This document shows positions 36,395 through 48,319 of a stretch of 64,000 bases of DNA, piece by piece. How positions within the stretch are numbered: position 1 is the stretch's first letter; every line of letters starts with the position of its first letter. This DNA comes from Aricia agestis (lineage: Eukaryota > Arthropoda > Insecta > Lepidoptera > Lycaenidae): positions 1,756,001 through 1,820,000 of the forward strand of contig NC_056416.1 in assembly GCF_905147365.1 (NCBI RefSeq), given 5' to 3'. Position numbers and translations under genes: made by a program. The notes beneath the pieces were generated by a model. That model had not been told where the DNA came from and made no database searches. It was given only the letters and a program-made list of their open reading frames with translations.

Positions 36395-38011
36395 TCTCCC
36401 AATGCAGTTTCCATAGTAATAATTACATGCAAACATCACAAAAAAAGGTAATACGTCTGCTGCGTTAGATAATCACGGCAAAAACGAAGCAGGAAGGATC
36501 TGACAAGTGCTTATTTCGCTATCGCTGATAAGTTGAGAAAAACCCGCAAATTGTGGGGTAGAGGTTTCCGCATAGCAGCACGCAGACATTGTTCTACGGG
36601 AAGGTTCGAACAATCGGCGGTGACTCTAATCATATGGTGGAGTTGGCGACAGATGATAACACTGAGATTGCTGGAGTTTGTACTTTTTCTGTTCAATTTC
36701 ACTGTCCCAAGACAGTTTCAGCGTATCTGGGAAGCCTGCTAGACTCTCTCATCCAGGCGGATCCATAGAACAAGCAAAACCATCAAGAATGAATCAGAAG
36801 AAGGTAGTTATTTTGAAGGTCTAATATGAAGGAGATGGTCTACTAGTGTGGTTTATATTGTGCTACAAATGAGCTCCAAATAATTATATAACAGACCCTG
36901 AAGTACGGCTGTATGAATCACTCGAAGTATGAGGAAGTGTTATAGAATATAACATAGACCTTGATCTGAATAATAATGAGAGAAAATAAGTCGAGCGTGA
37001 AGGGAATGTGAAAATTTGAAACCTGTTTTGGCATATTAATAGGTACTTCTATCCATATACAAGGATAATTTAACCCGTTATATTTAAAGTATTGGCAACA
37101 TGTAAATAAACAAGAAACATGCGGTTTTTAGGTTATAAGCATTTTTATTAACCTTTGTTCCTACTTCCTACTGCTGGGAAACGGCTTATCCCAGGGTCTT
37201 CCATTTTACTCTCTTATACGCCACTGTTGGCCAGCCTGGCTGCTCGTCGTGGTAACTTTTCCTGAGCCGACCACGGTTGTACCGTCCAATGTTGTAAATA
37301 ATTAATACGAAAAAAAAAACGATGAACTCCAGAGAAATATGAAAGGACGGCTCAAAATATGTCCGTTTCCTGATTAACAGGCACATAAGGCATTAAATTT
37401 CCACGAGCCGGGGAAAGCTCAAGTAATCATAGTAATTTAGGTCTTGGACCCACACCGCAATGGAAATTGTATCGCCTATCGATTTCTATGCTAATAACTT
37501 GTGATGGTTTATTGTATTGAGGGCAATACCATATACTTACGGCGTTGTTAAATTGATAAATAGATCCATACGTTAGTGACCAATCCATAACTATTGGAAT
37601 AGATAAAATATAAATTTCAGGTAATAAACGATTTGCCTGAGCTGCTTACCCTGCCAATTACAAAATTGCCTTTGTTATATTTTGCGAAACAATTTAAATA
37701 CATTCAATACAAAAGAAGCTAGTCTATAGTAATAGAAGTAGACAGACTAGAAAAGCCTAAACTAAAAGATTCTAAAGCAAAAAAGATTGACGGAAAATTT
37801 CCACCCGCTAAAAGAAATGTCGGGAACCGCGTTATGTAAGTGAGTTGTTAAGTGGTTGGTTATTTGTAAATAAATACCGACAGCACAACTTACACAAGCC
37901 TTGCTTCACAGCGCCCGCGGGGACGGTGGGCCAGTGACAGCGAAGCTGTAGCTAGAAGTGCTACTATATAGCTACTATACTATATGGACAGTAATGATAT
38001 ACCTAGGAAAA
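36395..38011. other. Non-coding stretch with an old RTE fragment
   Basis: Apart from the RTE relic at 37160-37290 nothing is recognised. The last 100 bases are rich in 'tagct'. Confidence 0.35.
37160..37290 (-). pseudogene. Decayed RTE LINE C-terminus
   Basis: On the minus strand the residues NRGRLRKSYHDEQPGWPT followed by KWKTLG match the last part of the RTE ORF at 35.3-36.3 kb (GRPKKRWRDEL, EWPT). In-frame stops follow where the active copy has GEAFAQQW. This is an older, fragmentary insertion in the opposite orientation. Confidence 0.65.
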
Positions 38012-38202
38012 ATATCTGCTGTAGCTACAGCAGATATATTTGTAGTTTTTTTTATGTAATTCCCCTGCTAGCTAGCAGGGAAGTACATTAAAAAAACTAC
38101 AAATATATCTGCTGTAGCTACAGCAGATATATTTGTAGTTTTTTTTATGTACTTCCCCTGCTAGCTAGCAGGGGAAGTACATTAAAAAAACTACAGGGAC
38201 AG
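38012..38202. repeat. Alternating palindrome array (P1-P2-P1-P2), 93-bp period
   Basis: P1 is a 26-bp perfect palindrome centred on 'ctgtagctacag' (38012-38037 and 38105-38130). P2 is a longer palindrome centred on 'gctagctagc' (centres near 38071 and 38163), with arms through 'acttcccc' and a T-run to 'ttgtag'. The second P2 is nearly perfect; the first has lost a C. Because each unit is self-complementary, the block folds in several alternative ways. Confidence 0.95.
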
Positions 38203-39538
38203 AAATGAAGCTCTATAAAACGCGTAGCTCTTAATACCTGTTGAGCTATCTGGAACAAGGGAACTATAGAGATAGCAATCATCGGAACGTTAGCTAAGCA
38301 GCTCGTAAAAAGTCGAATGAAATAGCTACGTAAGGACGTAGCAAAGCTACGAGTATCGAAACTAAATAGTAAGCAAACCCATTATTATATTACCAATTTC
38401 TTGAAAAGCCTAAGATCAAAGATACAAGATATGATTTGAACAAGAAGAAGCGATTAAAACAGTAGCAACATTCTAGGACAAGAAATCATAAAAATATCAT
38501 AAGTAACAAATAATGAATTCCCTAGAATCAACCCCAAAAATTGCAACACTTCAAATCAAGACACGTTCTGAGTCCTCAACATAACCGATCACCATCAGAA
38601 TTTGAAACAGTAGAGGCGTCAAAATTTGCAGTCACGAAATATCGCTCACAGTGCGCACGCGGCCCGCGATTCGCATACCACTCCCCGAGTTACCCAACTC
38701 TTCGGAAACAGATTTTAATATCATAACCTCGTGACTCGTGTGGAGAACGAGATCCTATAGATAATTTGATGGGAACACGATATTGTATTTCAATAAGCCA
38801 ATGTTTTGTTCAATTTTAATGTTAGGTGGAGTTCTAGGAGGTAATAATCTGATTATTGTGAAGTCATTAGATTAGATTTAAATGTTTGATAGCCTAATAA
38901 TAATGTTTTTGCTAATATGATAAATGCAAAAGCTGTCTGCCCCCTCTTCACGCTTAACCCATCAATCCAACGGAGCCGGCTGTCGCATAACAATTGAAAA
39001 CATATAGTGTCTGCGATACCCACGATGGAGGTGTTAAACAGTTTAATCGATTTACTTGAGCCATGAGGTATGAAGATCCTATCCTATAAGCGACATAATA
39101 TGATAATTTTTATTGAAGAAAAATTAATGGTCCCCGCGCGATATACGAAATTTGGCCAAATGGAGTGACGGGCATCTATAAATTATGGCCATCAGCAGTT
39201 ATAAACAAACCAACATACTTATCGAAAAATTTTGAAATTAAAAATTGACCCTCCTAAAAGAGGTTAGGAAATCCTCCTTTTAATTACTACCTGTCAGGCC
39301 CTGAGTTGGGTCAAAAAGGTCAAAACTAATATCATTTTAACGCCTTTAGTCACCTCAGGCGTTTCGTTAATTGGATTTAGAATGGACTTTGTCATAAAAA
39401 CGATACCTTTATCCTTATGTAACTATTAGCTGAATGTGAAATAAAAAGTAACATTTGAATACTAAATGGAGTTATTTATGGAGAGAAACCTTGAACCCCG
39501 ACCCTGTTAGTTTATTCCAACATTTATACAGCTCCTAT
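38203..39538. other. Non-coding stretch
   Basis: Starts with 'agctacg'-rich sequence to about 38350, possibly the rest of the element holding the palindromes. Otherwise unique. Confidence 0.35.
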
Positions 39539-39541
39539 TTA

Positions 39542-40209
39542 GGGTCCGTATACGAAATTTTGTCGATTTCGCTGATTTATCAGCGCAGACGTGATTTAAC
39601 AGTTAAAATACAGTATTTCTATAAGTTTTAATGCACAACATGTAAGATCATTTCAATTATAATCTAATGTTGGAGCTAGTTTTTTTTTAAAGTATTTTTA
39701 AATAATCCAACTCAAACCCGCGACAGTTTTGTGATTTTTGCTGTAAAAGGTTTAGTATATCACCTGTTTATGGATTGTATTGACGTCTTAACGGTATGAA
39801 AAAAAATACAATGTACTGTTGAGAAAGTCGTCTATATAATGTTGGAATTACTTTTTACTACTTTAATATGAAATAGTTGAGTAAAAAATATGTAACTCGG
39901 CAAAATTTTAGAGAAAATGGGCAAAGAATTGCTGTTAATTTCGGCAACTTGGAGCTGTAATTCATAAAAGAAAACGACAGAAATAATCTATGGATAAAAT
40001 CCTATCCAATTCGAGAAAAAAGAAAAAAAAAACAAATTGTACCAAAAAACACAATTCAAAACAACGAGTAATATAATGTGAGATTTAGGTAATTGAAATT
40101 ACATAATTACTTACATGTTGTGCATTAAAACTTATAGAAATACTGTATTTTAACTGTTCAATCACGTCTGTTAAATCAGCGAAATCGGCAAAATTTCGTA
40201 TACGGACTC
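39542..40209. mobile_element. Non-autonomous DNA transposon with about 100-bp TIRs
   Basis: The left TIR (39542-39646) starts 'gggtccgtatacgaaatttt', the right (40110-40209) is its complement with a 5-bp indel and a few substitutions. TTA on both sides (39539-39541, 40210-40212) fits a PIF/Harbinger-like 3-bp target. The 460-bp interior has no ORF. Confidence 0.85.
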
Positions 40210-40239
40210 TTAAGTCGGGATTCTATCTAATGTGAGTTT

Positions 40240-40386
40240 ATTAATAATCCTCGTGTCGCGGTGTTTGTTAACAAACTCCTCTGAAATGGCTGGACCGATT
40301 TCGATGTGCCTATCGTGTATCTAAAAATCGACCAAAATTTGTAACTGAAACAAATATGGGAAAACTACAATTACCGGGTCAGCTAG
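40240..40386 (+). mobile_element. Helitron 3' end
   Basis: 'gaaatggctggaccgatttc' and 'attaccgggtcagctag' followed by t are the standard lepidopteran Helitron 3' end. The 5' limit is unclear. Confidence 0.65.
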
Positions 40387-43300
40387 TGTAGGATCAACAT
40401 AACCAAATTCTACCCCAGAAGATGAAACATCTGGCATTGTATAATCAAAGTCATTAGATGTTAAAAATAGCACCTACATCGTAATCTCGGTAATAGCACC
40501 CGACACTCGAGTAAACAACCAATAACTTTCTAATGACAATCAGGCAATGACAATCAACGCAGTGGGTCACACCGTCGGCGGTTACGACGTACAGACTAGG
40601 CCATTCATTTTGTATAGACACTTAGGTCAACTAATTGACCCTGCAAATATTGTTTTGTCATGAAAAAATTAATACGACATTTTTGTCCAAAACAAAGAAG
40701 GACCACTCATTACATTTAGCCGATTTTCAGATCTATCCGATAAGCACACAAATATCATAAAAATCGGGTTAAACACTTAGGAAGAGGCAATAAACGTACT
40801 CGATTAAATCTAGGTAGGTACCTAACCTTAGCAGTTTGTGCCTTGTAGCTTTAAGCAAAAGAGACAAGGGAATTTTTATTTATTTACTTTAATAAGGTTC
40901 ACCAACAGTACATACATTGATACACATATAAAATAATTAAGCAAAGTAAAGATCTGATGTATGTACCAATTATAGGCGTACACATCATTACAAATTGAGT
41001 GACAAATTATTACACTTTAATAAATGATATTAGACAAAGATAACAATGATAAAGTTATTAACAGAGATAACAAAATGACTAATATTTGAGTTACAGGAGA
41101 GAGTGCTAAGTGGTTTGAAAGGCATTCATCAAAGAGTTTTTAAATTTATTTATGTTATGAATACAAAGGGGTAACTAAATTTTAATACAAAATTATACGA
41201 CAGTGAAACTAATATAAAATACATGCATAAGATTTAAATACAACAATGTAGTAGCGAATTCTGAGTGTGTATCGTGATAGTCGCGGAGTGTGCACGCGCA
41301 GCAAAAGAAACGTACCCGCTCGTGCGTACAACTTGCACTACTTAACAAGCCACTTGCGCCGTAGAAAGCTTAGGAAATTCATTGTTTCGCAATCGTCAAT
41401 AACAGCGAGAACGACAAATTGCCGGAAAATACATTAGTCACTTGGGCTAGAAGCAGAAAAAGAAAGAGAACTAATTAAATTATGAGGGTTGGAAGTAGAA
41501 AGAGAAAGACGAAGTACAGAAAACGTAGAGTAGAGAGAACAGAGGTAATTAATGACGCTGGTAATGTGTTGTTTGCCCAGATTTAAATAAAACATGGTTC
41601 AGGAAGATTCCACTATTTAATGTAGCATAGTTCCATCTAGCCTGTTTCCTATCAAACAGCAAAATTGACCTATCAAGCCCCATAAGGACATCGGTGACCG
41701 CGACAACAATAGAGTAACAATAGATTTCCTAAGAATCCGCGATCGAAGGATAATGCAATAAAATTTAAATTAAATGGATAATTAATACTCCTTGTGACCA
41801 ATTTCTTTGCAGGTTCTAAGACAGCTTTAGCAAGTCCCTAACGTATGCCTTTGCCCAAAAAAAACACTACTAAATTGTTTGCGCAGCTAGTAAAACATGG
41901 TAGAGCTATTATGCTCCTTGCTTAAGCAGCACCAAACAAAACTAAGAACTTTCTTCGTGTTCAAACTGTATCTAATAAAGAAAACTTGCAAATACTTCGA
42001 GAATAGGAACACAGAAAACATTCACCAGTAGCAAACTAACGGCGGCACAATGTTGTAAGCAATAAACGCTTACACCATACGTAATGTGTTTTTGACGACA
42101 TCCTATAAACGTGTTCCTAACCACATGAGGCTTGTTTACAACATCATCAGCCTAGGGACTAATGTCACTCAAGTATTTCAACAGAAAGCTGTAGGCCTCA
42201 CTCTTTATGTAGAGTCAAAAGGACAAAGAAGGTAAAAATCAAGTGTTTCACTAAAGCCATTTCACCGGTGATCTCCCTAGTCCCTACGTCTTACGGCTCC
42301 TTGATCTGAGGCGAGTATAACATTTTTAACCCATCCCAAAAGTTCAAGAAGTTCTCAAAAACTCTTCAAAGAAATGAAAAATATCATGAAAGATCCATCT
42401 CTTACCTTTCCAGTATATGGAATTAAAAAGAAAAAACTTTTAGGGCAAATAACATTGTTAGTACTTAGTCTGAAGACAATCCTATTTGACTAAAACTCTA
42501 CAGTACAATATTTGAGGATTTCTTCATACAATTTACCGAAGTTGTTCTTATTGCATTGCGGAACTGCAAAATCGAAGCTATTGCCAAATATTATTCGTTT
42601 ATAGCTTATAAATAAACGGCTTTGGGTAACTCACGACCGCCGATCGACATTCGAACTATGGCGAATGGTTAGCATTTCAGATATCGATCTATTGTTTGTT
42701 TACATTGTATTAATTACATGATCATTATAATATTTTGTTGTTAAAATGACAACCTCTTGAGCGGTGTTGGGATTTTGGGGCGGGTAAAAAACTTTAAAAT
42801 CGCGCCAGGACCCAGATCGAAAATTCGTAAGACGGAGGATGATTAGTATGATTAGTAGGACAGGACGTAATTTCTAAAAATGTAGGCCTACTGGTTCGTA
42901 GTGCTAACGGGTTTCTCATGAAGGCTTATTTCTAAATATTTTTAGTAATTAGGTATATCGCGTACAGTTAGCATGTATATAGCATCTGAAGTAAGTCCTT
43001 GAAGTACCTTAAAAGTCATAAATAGGACGACATAAAACATTGTTTTACAAGGTTTGTCCGTAGTGTGAACATGGCTTTACATAAATAGTCAACAGGCGGC
43101 ACGCGCATTCCTGTCGCTACATAATTATTCAACTCGTCAAATAATGGAGAAAGTGTACTAGTAATTATTGATTCAGGACAATACACCTGTCATGTCCATA
43201 TACCATGACACCTGCGTAAGGTGTCAGCATCAGGTGAGCATTCCACTTGTTTCTGTAACGGTGCACGAGCCTTCCGTAATAATATACCATCGAGACAACT

Positions 43301-44047
43301 TGCGCCCGCGGGCGTCCTTTAAGACTAGGGAGGTTGGCAGACTTCAATCAAGAGGGAAGAACTATCTTGAAATTAAGTTGAGATAAACATCTGGAAGAGA
43401 ATTATTAGATAGCAGATAATAAAATTTTGCGAAATTAAATAATGTTACAACGCAGATAACTTAACCATAAAATATTGCGTTATCCTCAACTTGAAAGTCC
43501 TAAACAAAATCCCGGTTATTATAACCAGATCGGGTGCATCTAGAGAGTCCCGTTCCAATTCATTCTACCTTTCACATGACCTTTACGCCGACCACATAAG
43601 GATCATCCCGAGCTTAGCAACTTGGACTAAACGATAGGCCTAACAATGACTCATCATATTGACACCTCAAAGGCTCGCGCCGGAGAAATTCAGATATTAT
43701 CGATCTGGAACATGGCGGAGATCGCACCGCCCCCTTTTTATGCAAATGTGGCGGCTCCAGTGAGGATCGCTTCTTTAATTACACGGCCCCGTGGCCTTTG
43801 ATGATAGACCAGATAGAGCCTTCGAGGTGGGTGATGAATATTGAGATCCAGTAATGCGGTGCAAACAATAACATGGTCGTAGAAACATGGGTGGTGATGG
43901 TCCAGATAAAGATGAAATAGCTGTTGGAAAGCATAATAAATATGGCCCCGTAGCATTGAAAATCTACCAAGGAATAAAGAAACTACATTGCATAGTTTAA
44001 TTTTAACTTTGGATGTGAAAATAATTTACAGATAAATTCTTTACTTA
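40387..44047. other. Long unannotated stretch
   Basis: Mostly unique and AT-rich. A less AT-rich block at 43160-43960 has overlapping open frames on both strands but no recognised protein. Confidence 0.35.
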
Positions 44048-44123
44048 GAGCCAGTCCACACGGGCGTTGCGTCAGCGTTGCGTCGACGCAGCACTGCCGT
44101 TGCGTTGTTTTACATACAAACTA

Positions 44124-44410
44124 GATGTCCCGCGCGGCTTCGCCCGCGTAAATTAGAAATTTTACAGAATCCGTAGGTCCATTTTCCCATAAAAAATATT
44201 TCCCCCGTTTTTCCCACATTTTCCTGAGTTTCTTCTGTCGTATTAGTCTTAGAGTAATAATATAATATAACCTTCTCGATAAATGATGAGTCTTACTCGA
44301 TAAATGATCTATCTAACACTGAGATAAGTTTTTAAATCGGACCTGTAGTTTCTGAGATTGACGCGTTCAAGCAAACATACTCTTCAGGTTTATAATATTA
44401 GGTAGATATA
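44124..44410 (+). repeat. Retroposon, 'cgcggcttcgcccgcg' type
   Basis: Starts 'actagatgtcccgcgcggct' and ends 'ggtttataatattaggtag', the usual limits of this lepidopteran family. Inserted in the MITE. Confidence 0.7.
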
Positions 44411-44481
44411 GATTTTTTTTAATTATCGCTTGACAAACTCGAGTCTCGATCTAAAAGACTATGAAATGGTATAATATGGTA

Positions 44482-44509
44482 GTGATGATGATGATGATGA
44501 TGATGATGA
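44482..44509 (+). repeat. (gat)n microsatellite
   Basis: An uninterrupted GAT trinucleotide run. The antisense poly-His ORF is an artefact of it. Confidence 0.95.
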
Positions 44510-44599
44510 AGAATGTAATTTGCATAGTAGCATATGCTTTCTGTTCTTAAAACAACGCCGAAACTCCCAAACTTGTATCTATAAAGAATCAGGAATTCT

Positions 44600-44908
44600 C
44601 TCAGCACCTTCCGAACCACGGTATACCAGGTATACCTCGGTGCAAAATCTTACTTGTTGGTAGCATATGCTTAGAATACTTCTCACGAAACCGAAGTCAC
44701 CATATGTTTCCCTATAAGTTTTGAGGAGTTCCCTCGATTACTTATGGATCCTTCATCAGATCACCACTTTTCTGAATATAATACCAAATTGGGATGATAC
44801 CCTATATACCAAAAGAAAAATTTTGAAAATCGGTTAACAAACGGCGGAGTAATCGTTGAATATAAGAAAACGAACATAACACCTCCCCCATTTTGAAAGT
44901 CGGTTAAA
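44600..44908 (+). repeat. Repeat ending 'aagtcggttaaa', long copy
   Basis: Contains 'acaaacggcggagtaatcgt' and ends 'tttgaaagtcggttaaaat', matching the window start and 27.6 kb. Its left part ('ggtagcatatgctta') may mark the 5' half. Confidence 0.6.
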
Positions 44909-44989
44909 ATTGTAGCCTATGTGTTATTTATTTAATATTTTAATCAGCACATGAATTGAATAACAAAATTTTTTTCAAATTAATCGTAG

Positions 44990-45275
44990 CACCATCTGTC
45001 AGGACAAACTAAAATTGAAATAGAATAATATTGAATGCGATGATAGCGCCGTCCGCCGGATCTAATGTAAAACATTCCAAAATCAACAACTCCTTATAAA
45101 TAAGAAATTAATTGAAAAAACATTTTCCAGTAGACCAAACTGTAAATCTAACCCATTCTCGAATCTCCACGAACACACACAAAAAATTTCATCAAAATTG
45201 GTCCAGTCGTTTAGGAGGAGTTCAGTCACATACACACGCACACAAGAAATATATATATTAAGATAACCAAGGTGT
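44990..45275 (+). repeat. Lepidopteran repeat ending 'aaatatatatattaaga'
   Basis: 'atttcatcaaaattggtcca' and 'gtcgtttaggaggagttcag' followed by ACAC-rich sequence form the usual 3' part of a lepidopteran repeat. It abuts the right part of the interrupted MITE. Confidence 0.6.
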
Positions 45276-45411
45276 TCACACGGCGCGCTAAGTCGTGACA
45301 GCAGTGTACAACGCACACCAGCAGCCCTCGAGACGAATCGGGAGGGGGTGTTGAAGACTGCTTCGTAATAACGCCGCGCTGTGATGACGCAGCGCCCGTG
45401 TGGACTGGCTC

Positions 45412-46829
45412 ACGAAGTTCCATCTAGGAACGGGTGTTAGATATTGAGATTTGAAATAGGTTAAAGTGTCAGTGTTAAAGCAAAAAAGCAAAGATTACAA
45501 ATCGGTTGCAGATAAAAATAGCCATTTTTAAAACTGTTAATGCCGTTATCATTAATCTAATTCTTAGGAAGTCATTTGCTTAATCAATTCTTTTGCCCAC
45601 AGGCTTGTAAGAAATGAACGACTCCTGCCAAATCGAGATAAAAGCATACTAATTTCAAACCGGACCAGCGAAAACTGCATCCGATTTCGTGCTTTCGTGT
45701 TAAAGTGGTGCATGCTCGTGCAAACACGCAGACAGACAGAATAATCTAAAAATAAATGATTTGGTTTCGTGTTGTTTCTTTTTATCTTCAGACTTCGGTC
45801 GTCAACTTTATTCTAAAAACGAAACGCGTATTTAACGAAAGAGGAGTCAACAATTATTAAAAGCTTCAAGTGTCCGAAAAATATTTAAATGTTTCTGAAA
45901 ACAAAAGAGCTGTAACGTCGAGGTTCCTAGAAATAAAAAACATCGATACAATCGATTTCCAAAACGATGATCGAAATTCACGGTACGATGTGCACGCGAA
46001 TTATTGTCGTATTATGCAAACGATCGAAACGCCGAATCAGGATCGCGATAAGGTTCGGCAGGGGACCGACATTCGGCGCCAAAAAGTGTCAAAAACCTCC
46101 CGACCGCCTCGAGGAGTAAATTGAAGATGGCAGACCAATATTAATCACGGACGGAGTTTTATCAATTCACGCGTCCGAGAGAATTGTAAATTTCTTATTT
46201 ATTGTTGAGAAATGTGTTAATAATTTTCTTTTTTTATCGCCGGGTCAGGCACCGCGTTGGAACAGACGAAGAGTATATTATTTACGAAGTCCACGCTTTG
46301 ACGAAAAGATCCAAGACTCTGATTGTGTAATGATTCGTTACTAAAATTCCCTCTTCCAAATCCTTACCCCCACCTCTACGTGTATTTGCATTTCGATCAG
46401 TTTTATGTTATTGGACCCGCGGTATCATAACAATACATTTTCGAGAACATCGTTTGAATTGAAATAAGTAAGCGACGAGGGTCAGCAAATAAACGATCAA
46501 CAATAAATTTCATTAATTTAAAATCGTTTTATTTCAACGATTCAAATACTAAGGTTACTTTTATTTTTCTTCGTGTTCGAGGATTGCAAATAATTTAATC
46601 GCCAAATGGTCTTCCATCTAACTGTCATCATCAGCACGAAGCGAATATTAAAATCGAAGTTACAGTTTATCAGACAGCCCAGCTATTTTTAATTTCCTTC
46701 CAATATTAAGTTCTGACTTCTACCTGGAGACTAGGTACTATTTAAGTAATTTGATGAATGATTTCAATAACAATAATTAGGATAATTGCTTTTGAACGAT
46801 TAATCTAGTAGATTTTGAAAGAGACTTAC
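45412..46829 (-). other. Presumed osp intron, downstream side
   Basis: Unique sequence immediately 3' (minus strand) of the osp exon. The plus-strand ORF at 45870-46124 is unrecognised. Confidence 0.4.
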
Positions 46830-46910
46830 CTTTGTTCTGTAGAGCGGATTTGAGAAGTCCCATCCCGGCGCCACGAACAGATAGCCGCATTTTGATATTT
46901 TCCTGCTGGC
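46830..46910 (-). CDS. osp: Internal exon of outspread (osp)/MPRIP-like protein, start of PH domain
   Basis: On the minus strand an acceptor ending 'ttttgtccacag' precedes 81 bp of open frame, followed by a consensus donor 'gtaagt'. The exon is phase 0 at both ends and encodes 27 residues containing KCGYLFVAPGWDFSNPLY. This is the conserved start of the first PH domain of insect outspread, which corresponds to the mammalian myosin-phosphatase Rho-interacting protein MPRIP (known family: actin- and myosin-phosphatase-associated PH and coiled-coil proteins). The domain should continue in the next exon with an RWQRR-type motif. I searched the window left of this exon for that motif and did not find it; the preceding exon, expected to carry an FNKSKC-like motif, was not found to the right. 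The flanking introns are therefore probably very long. Exon identity rests on memory of the family, not on an alignment. Confidence 0.85.
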
Positions 46911-47792
46911 CTGTGGACAAAACATCATCATTAGCTGTATATTCGTACCAAACTAAAATTCATCTAATGAGTTCGTCCAAGGAATCTAAAATGTCTTCGG
47001 AGGTTAATATAATTATTATTTTTCATACATTATTAGATACGATGTTTCATATTATTATGAATGAGTAATGCGATAGCGGTCATTTTAGACCTTCTGATGT
47101 CAATGGTAAGATATCATATTATTGTCTTTAAATTTTTTAGCCCAAACAGGTTTCTGTTGCCACCAAAACGTTATTTAACAATTGCTTTACTTCAACAGGT
47201 CTACCGTGACTACTACAAATACAGTTACCTTAGCTAATTACACCTAAAATAGGCCGAATGTTAATTTGCTTCCCAAACCACAAAAACTATGTTTCTCGCT
47301 CATTGTTTCAAACTTGTTGGTAATTACTTTAAGTAGGTGACCACCTGGTCAATTCTCAAAAGTAAAAGCTTTGATCTAAATAGATACAAACGTAGTTTTC
47401 GTGGAGTAATCAGATAAAATATAAAATAAGACGTTTAGAATTTTACTTGAGCGTATAAAATTAACATTTAAAAATCCCTCCGAAGATTTGCGCTTTGTGC
47501 TAAGCAACGCATTGGGTAATGTATAAAACTCAGAGTCAGGAACATTGACAAAATCCTCCTAAAGGGCTTAGCGACGAATTGGGTGATTTAAACCTCCAAG
47601 GAACACAAAAGATCGTTGTGCTAATGTTGTGAATAATTTTAATGTTACGTCTGTACTGTCACGGCTGGTCAGTGACCTCGTTACGTCACGAGCACAGCCG
47701 AGTAAATTACATGTACTTAATGTGTTTTTCGATCTTCGAGCGGTCACGGCCAGAGTGGTACAGATTGTTAGCATAGCATTTCGAGATAACTT
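46911..47792 (-). other. Presumed osp intron, upstream side
   Basis: Unique AT-rich sequence ending in the acceptor used by the exon. No preceding exon seen. Confidence 0.4.
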
Positions 47793-47868
47793 TTATTATC
47801 GTCTTCATAAGCCTTTGCGTTGCCAGCCTTTTAGATGGTAACGCAAAGGCTAATGAAGACGATAATAA
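47793..47868. repeat. 29-bp inverted repeat, 18-bp loop
   Basis: Arms 47793-47821 and 47840-47868 ('aacgcaaaggctaatgaaga') have one mismatch. Confidence 0.9.
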
Positions 47869-48034
47869 TATAAGAAACGACGTAAGAGTAAAGTGAGCAA
47901 AAGGTTATTTCGAAAGGTAATGACAATGGAGAACCACCTAATTATTGTCTGACGTTAAGGATGTGACGAATGGGTATTTAAAATGACATCCTGGCTCATC
48001 ATTTGATCCGTCCTACTGGGTAGCGAGAGTGAAA

Positions 48035-48060
48035 GAGAGTAATCTCATAAGATTACTCTC
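48035..48060. repeat. Perfect 11-bp hairpin
   Basis: 'gagagtaatct' and 'agattactctc' around 'cata', 13 bp before the 48.07-kb inverted repeat. Confidence 0.9.
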
Positions 48061-48073
48061 TTGTGAACATACC

Positions 48074-48319
48074 AGCCTACCTAGCATACGCCAACGAGAT
48101 ATCTCACTCTACATATTTTCTCGATGTTTGATGGTTTGTCTCTTCATGACAAACATTTTTTTTCGCGTAGATCTATCATTGAAATAACACATTTTCATAA
48201 AGTTTGGTCGAGATAATGTCGAGATTTTGACATTATGAGACGAGTAACTACTCGTCTCATAATGTCAAATTTAATTATCTCGAGAGTGAGATATCTCGTT
48301 GGCGTATGCTAGGTAGGCT
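48074..48319. mobile_element. Inverted-repeat element with nested perfect hairpin
   Basis: Outer arms of 37 bp (48074-48110, 48283-48319) are exact and contain 'ctagcatacgccaacgagat'. Inside, 48226-48269 is a perfect 21-bp-arm palindrome with a 2-bp loop ('gacgagta ac tactcgtc'). No ORF, no recognised target duplication. Confidence 0.85.

Larger units (their letters stand above)
44048..45411. mobile_element. MITE with 26-bp TIRs, interrupted by later repeats
   Basis: The ends 'gagccagtccacacgggcg' (44048) and 'cgcccgtgtggactggctc' (to 45411) form 26-bp TIRs with one mismatch. Left (44048-44123) and right (about 45276-45411) GC-rich parts belong together; the middle is filled with unrelated retroposons. 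Target duplication not seen. Confidence 0.75.

Noticed and set aside
38012..38202. CRISPR-like repeat array
   Set aside because: The units are palindromes in direct contact with no unique spacers, in a eukaryotic genome.
39205..39215. Possible next osp exon (W-F-V-like codons on the minus strand)
   Set aside because: The context gives no RWQRR motif and a stop follows at once.
43738..43970. Two protein-like minus-strand frames with hydrophobic stretches
   Set aside because: Both overlapping frames look equally protein-like, and no splice sites or known receptor motif support either.
44419..44619. ORF with a poly-histidine run
   Set aside because: Produced by the (gat)n microsatellite on the other strand.
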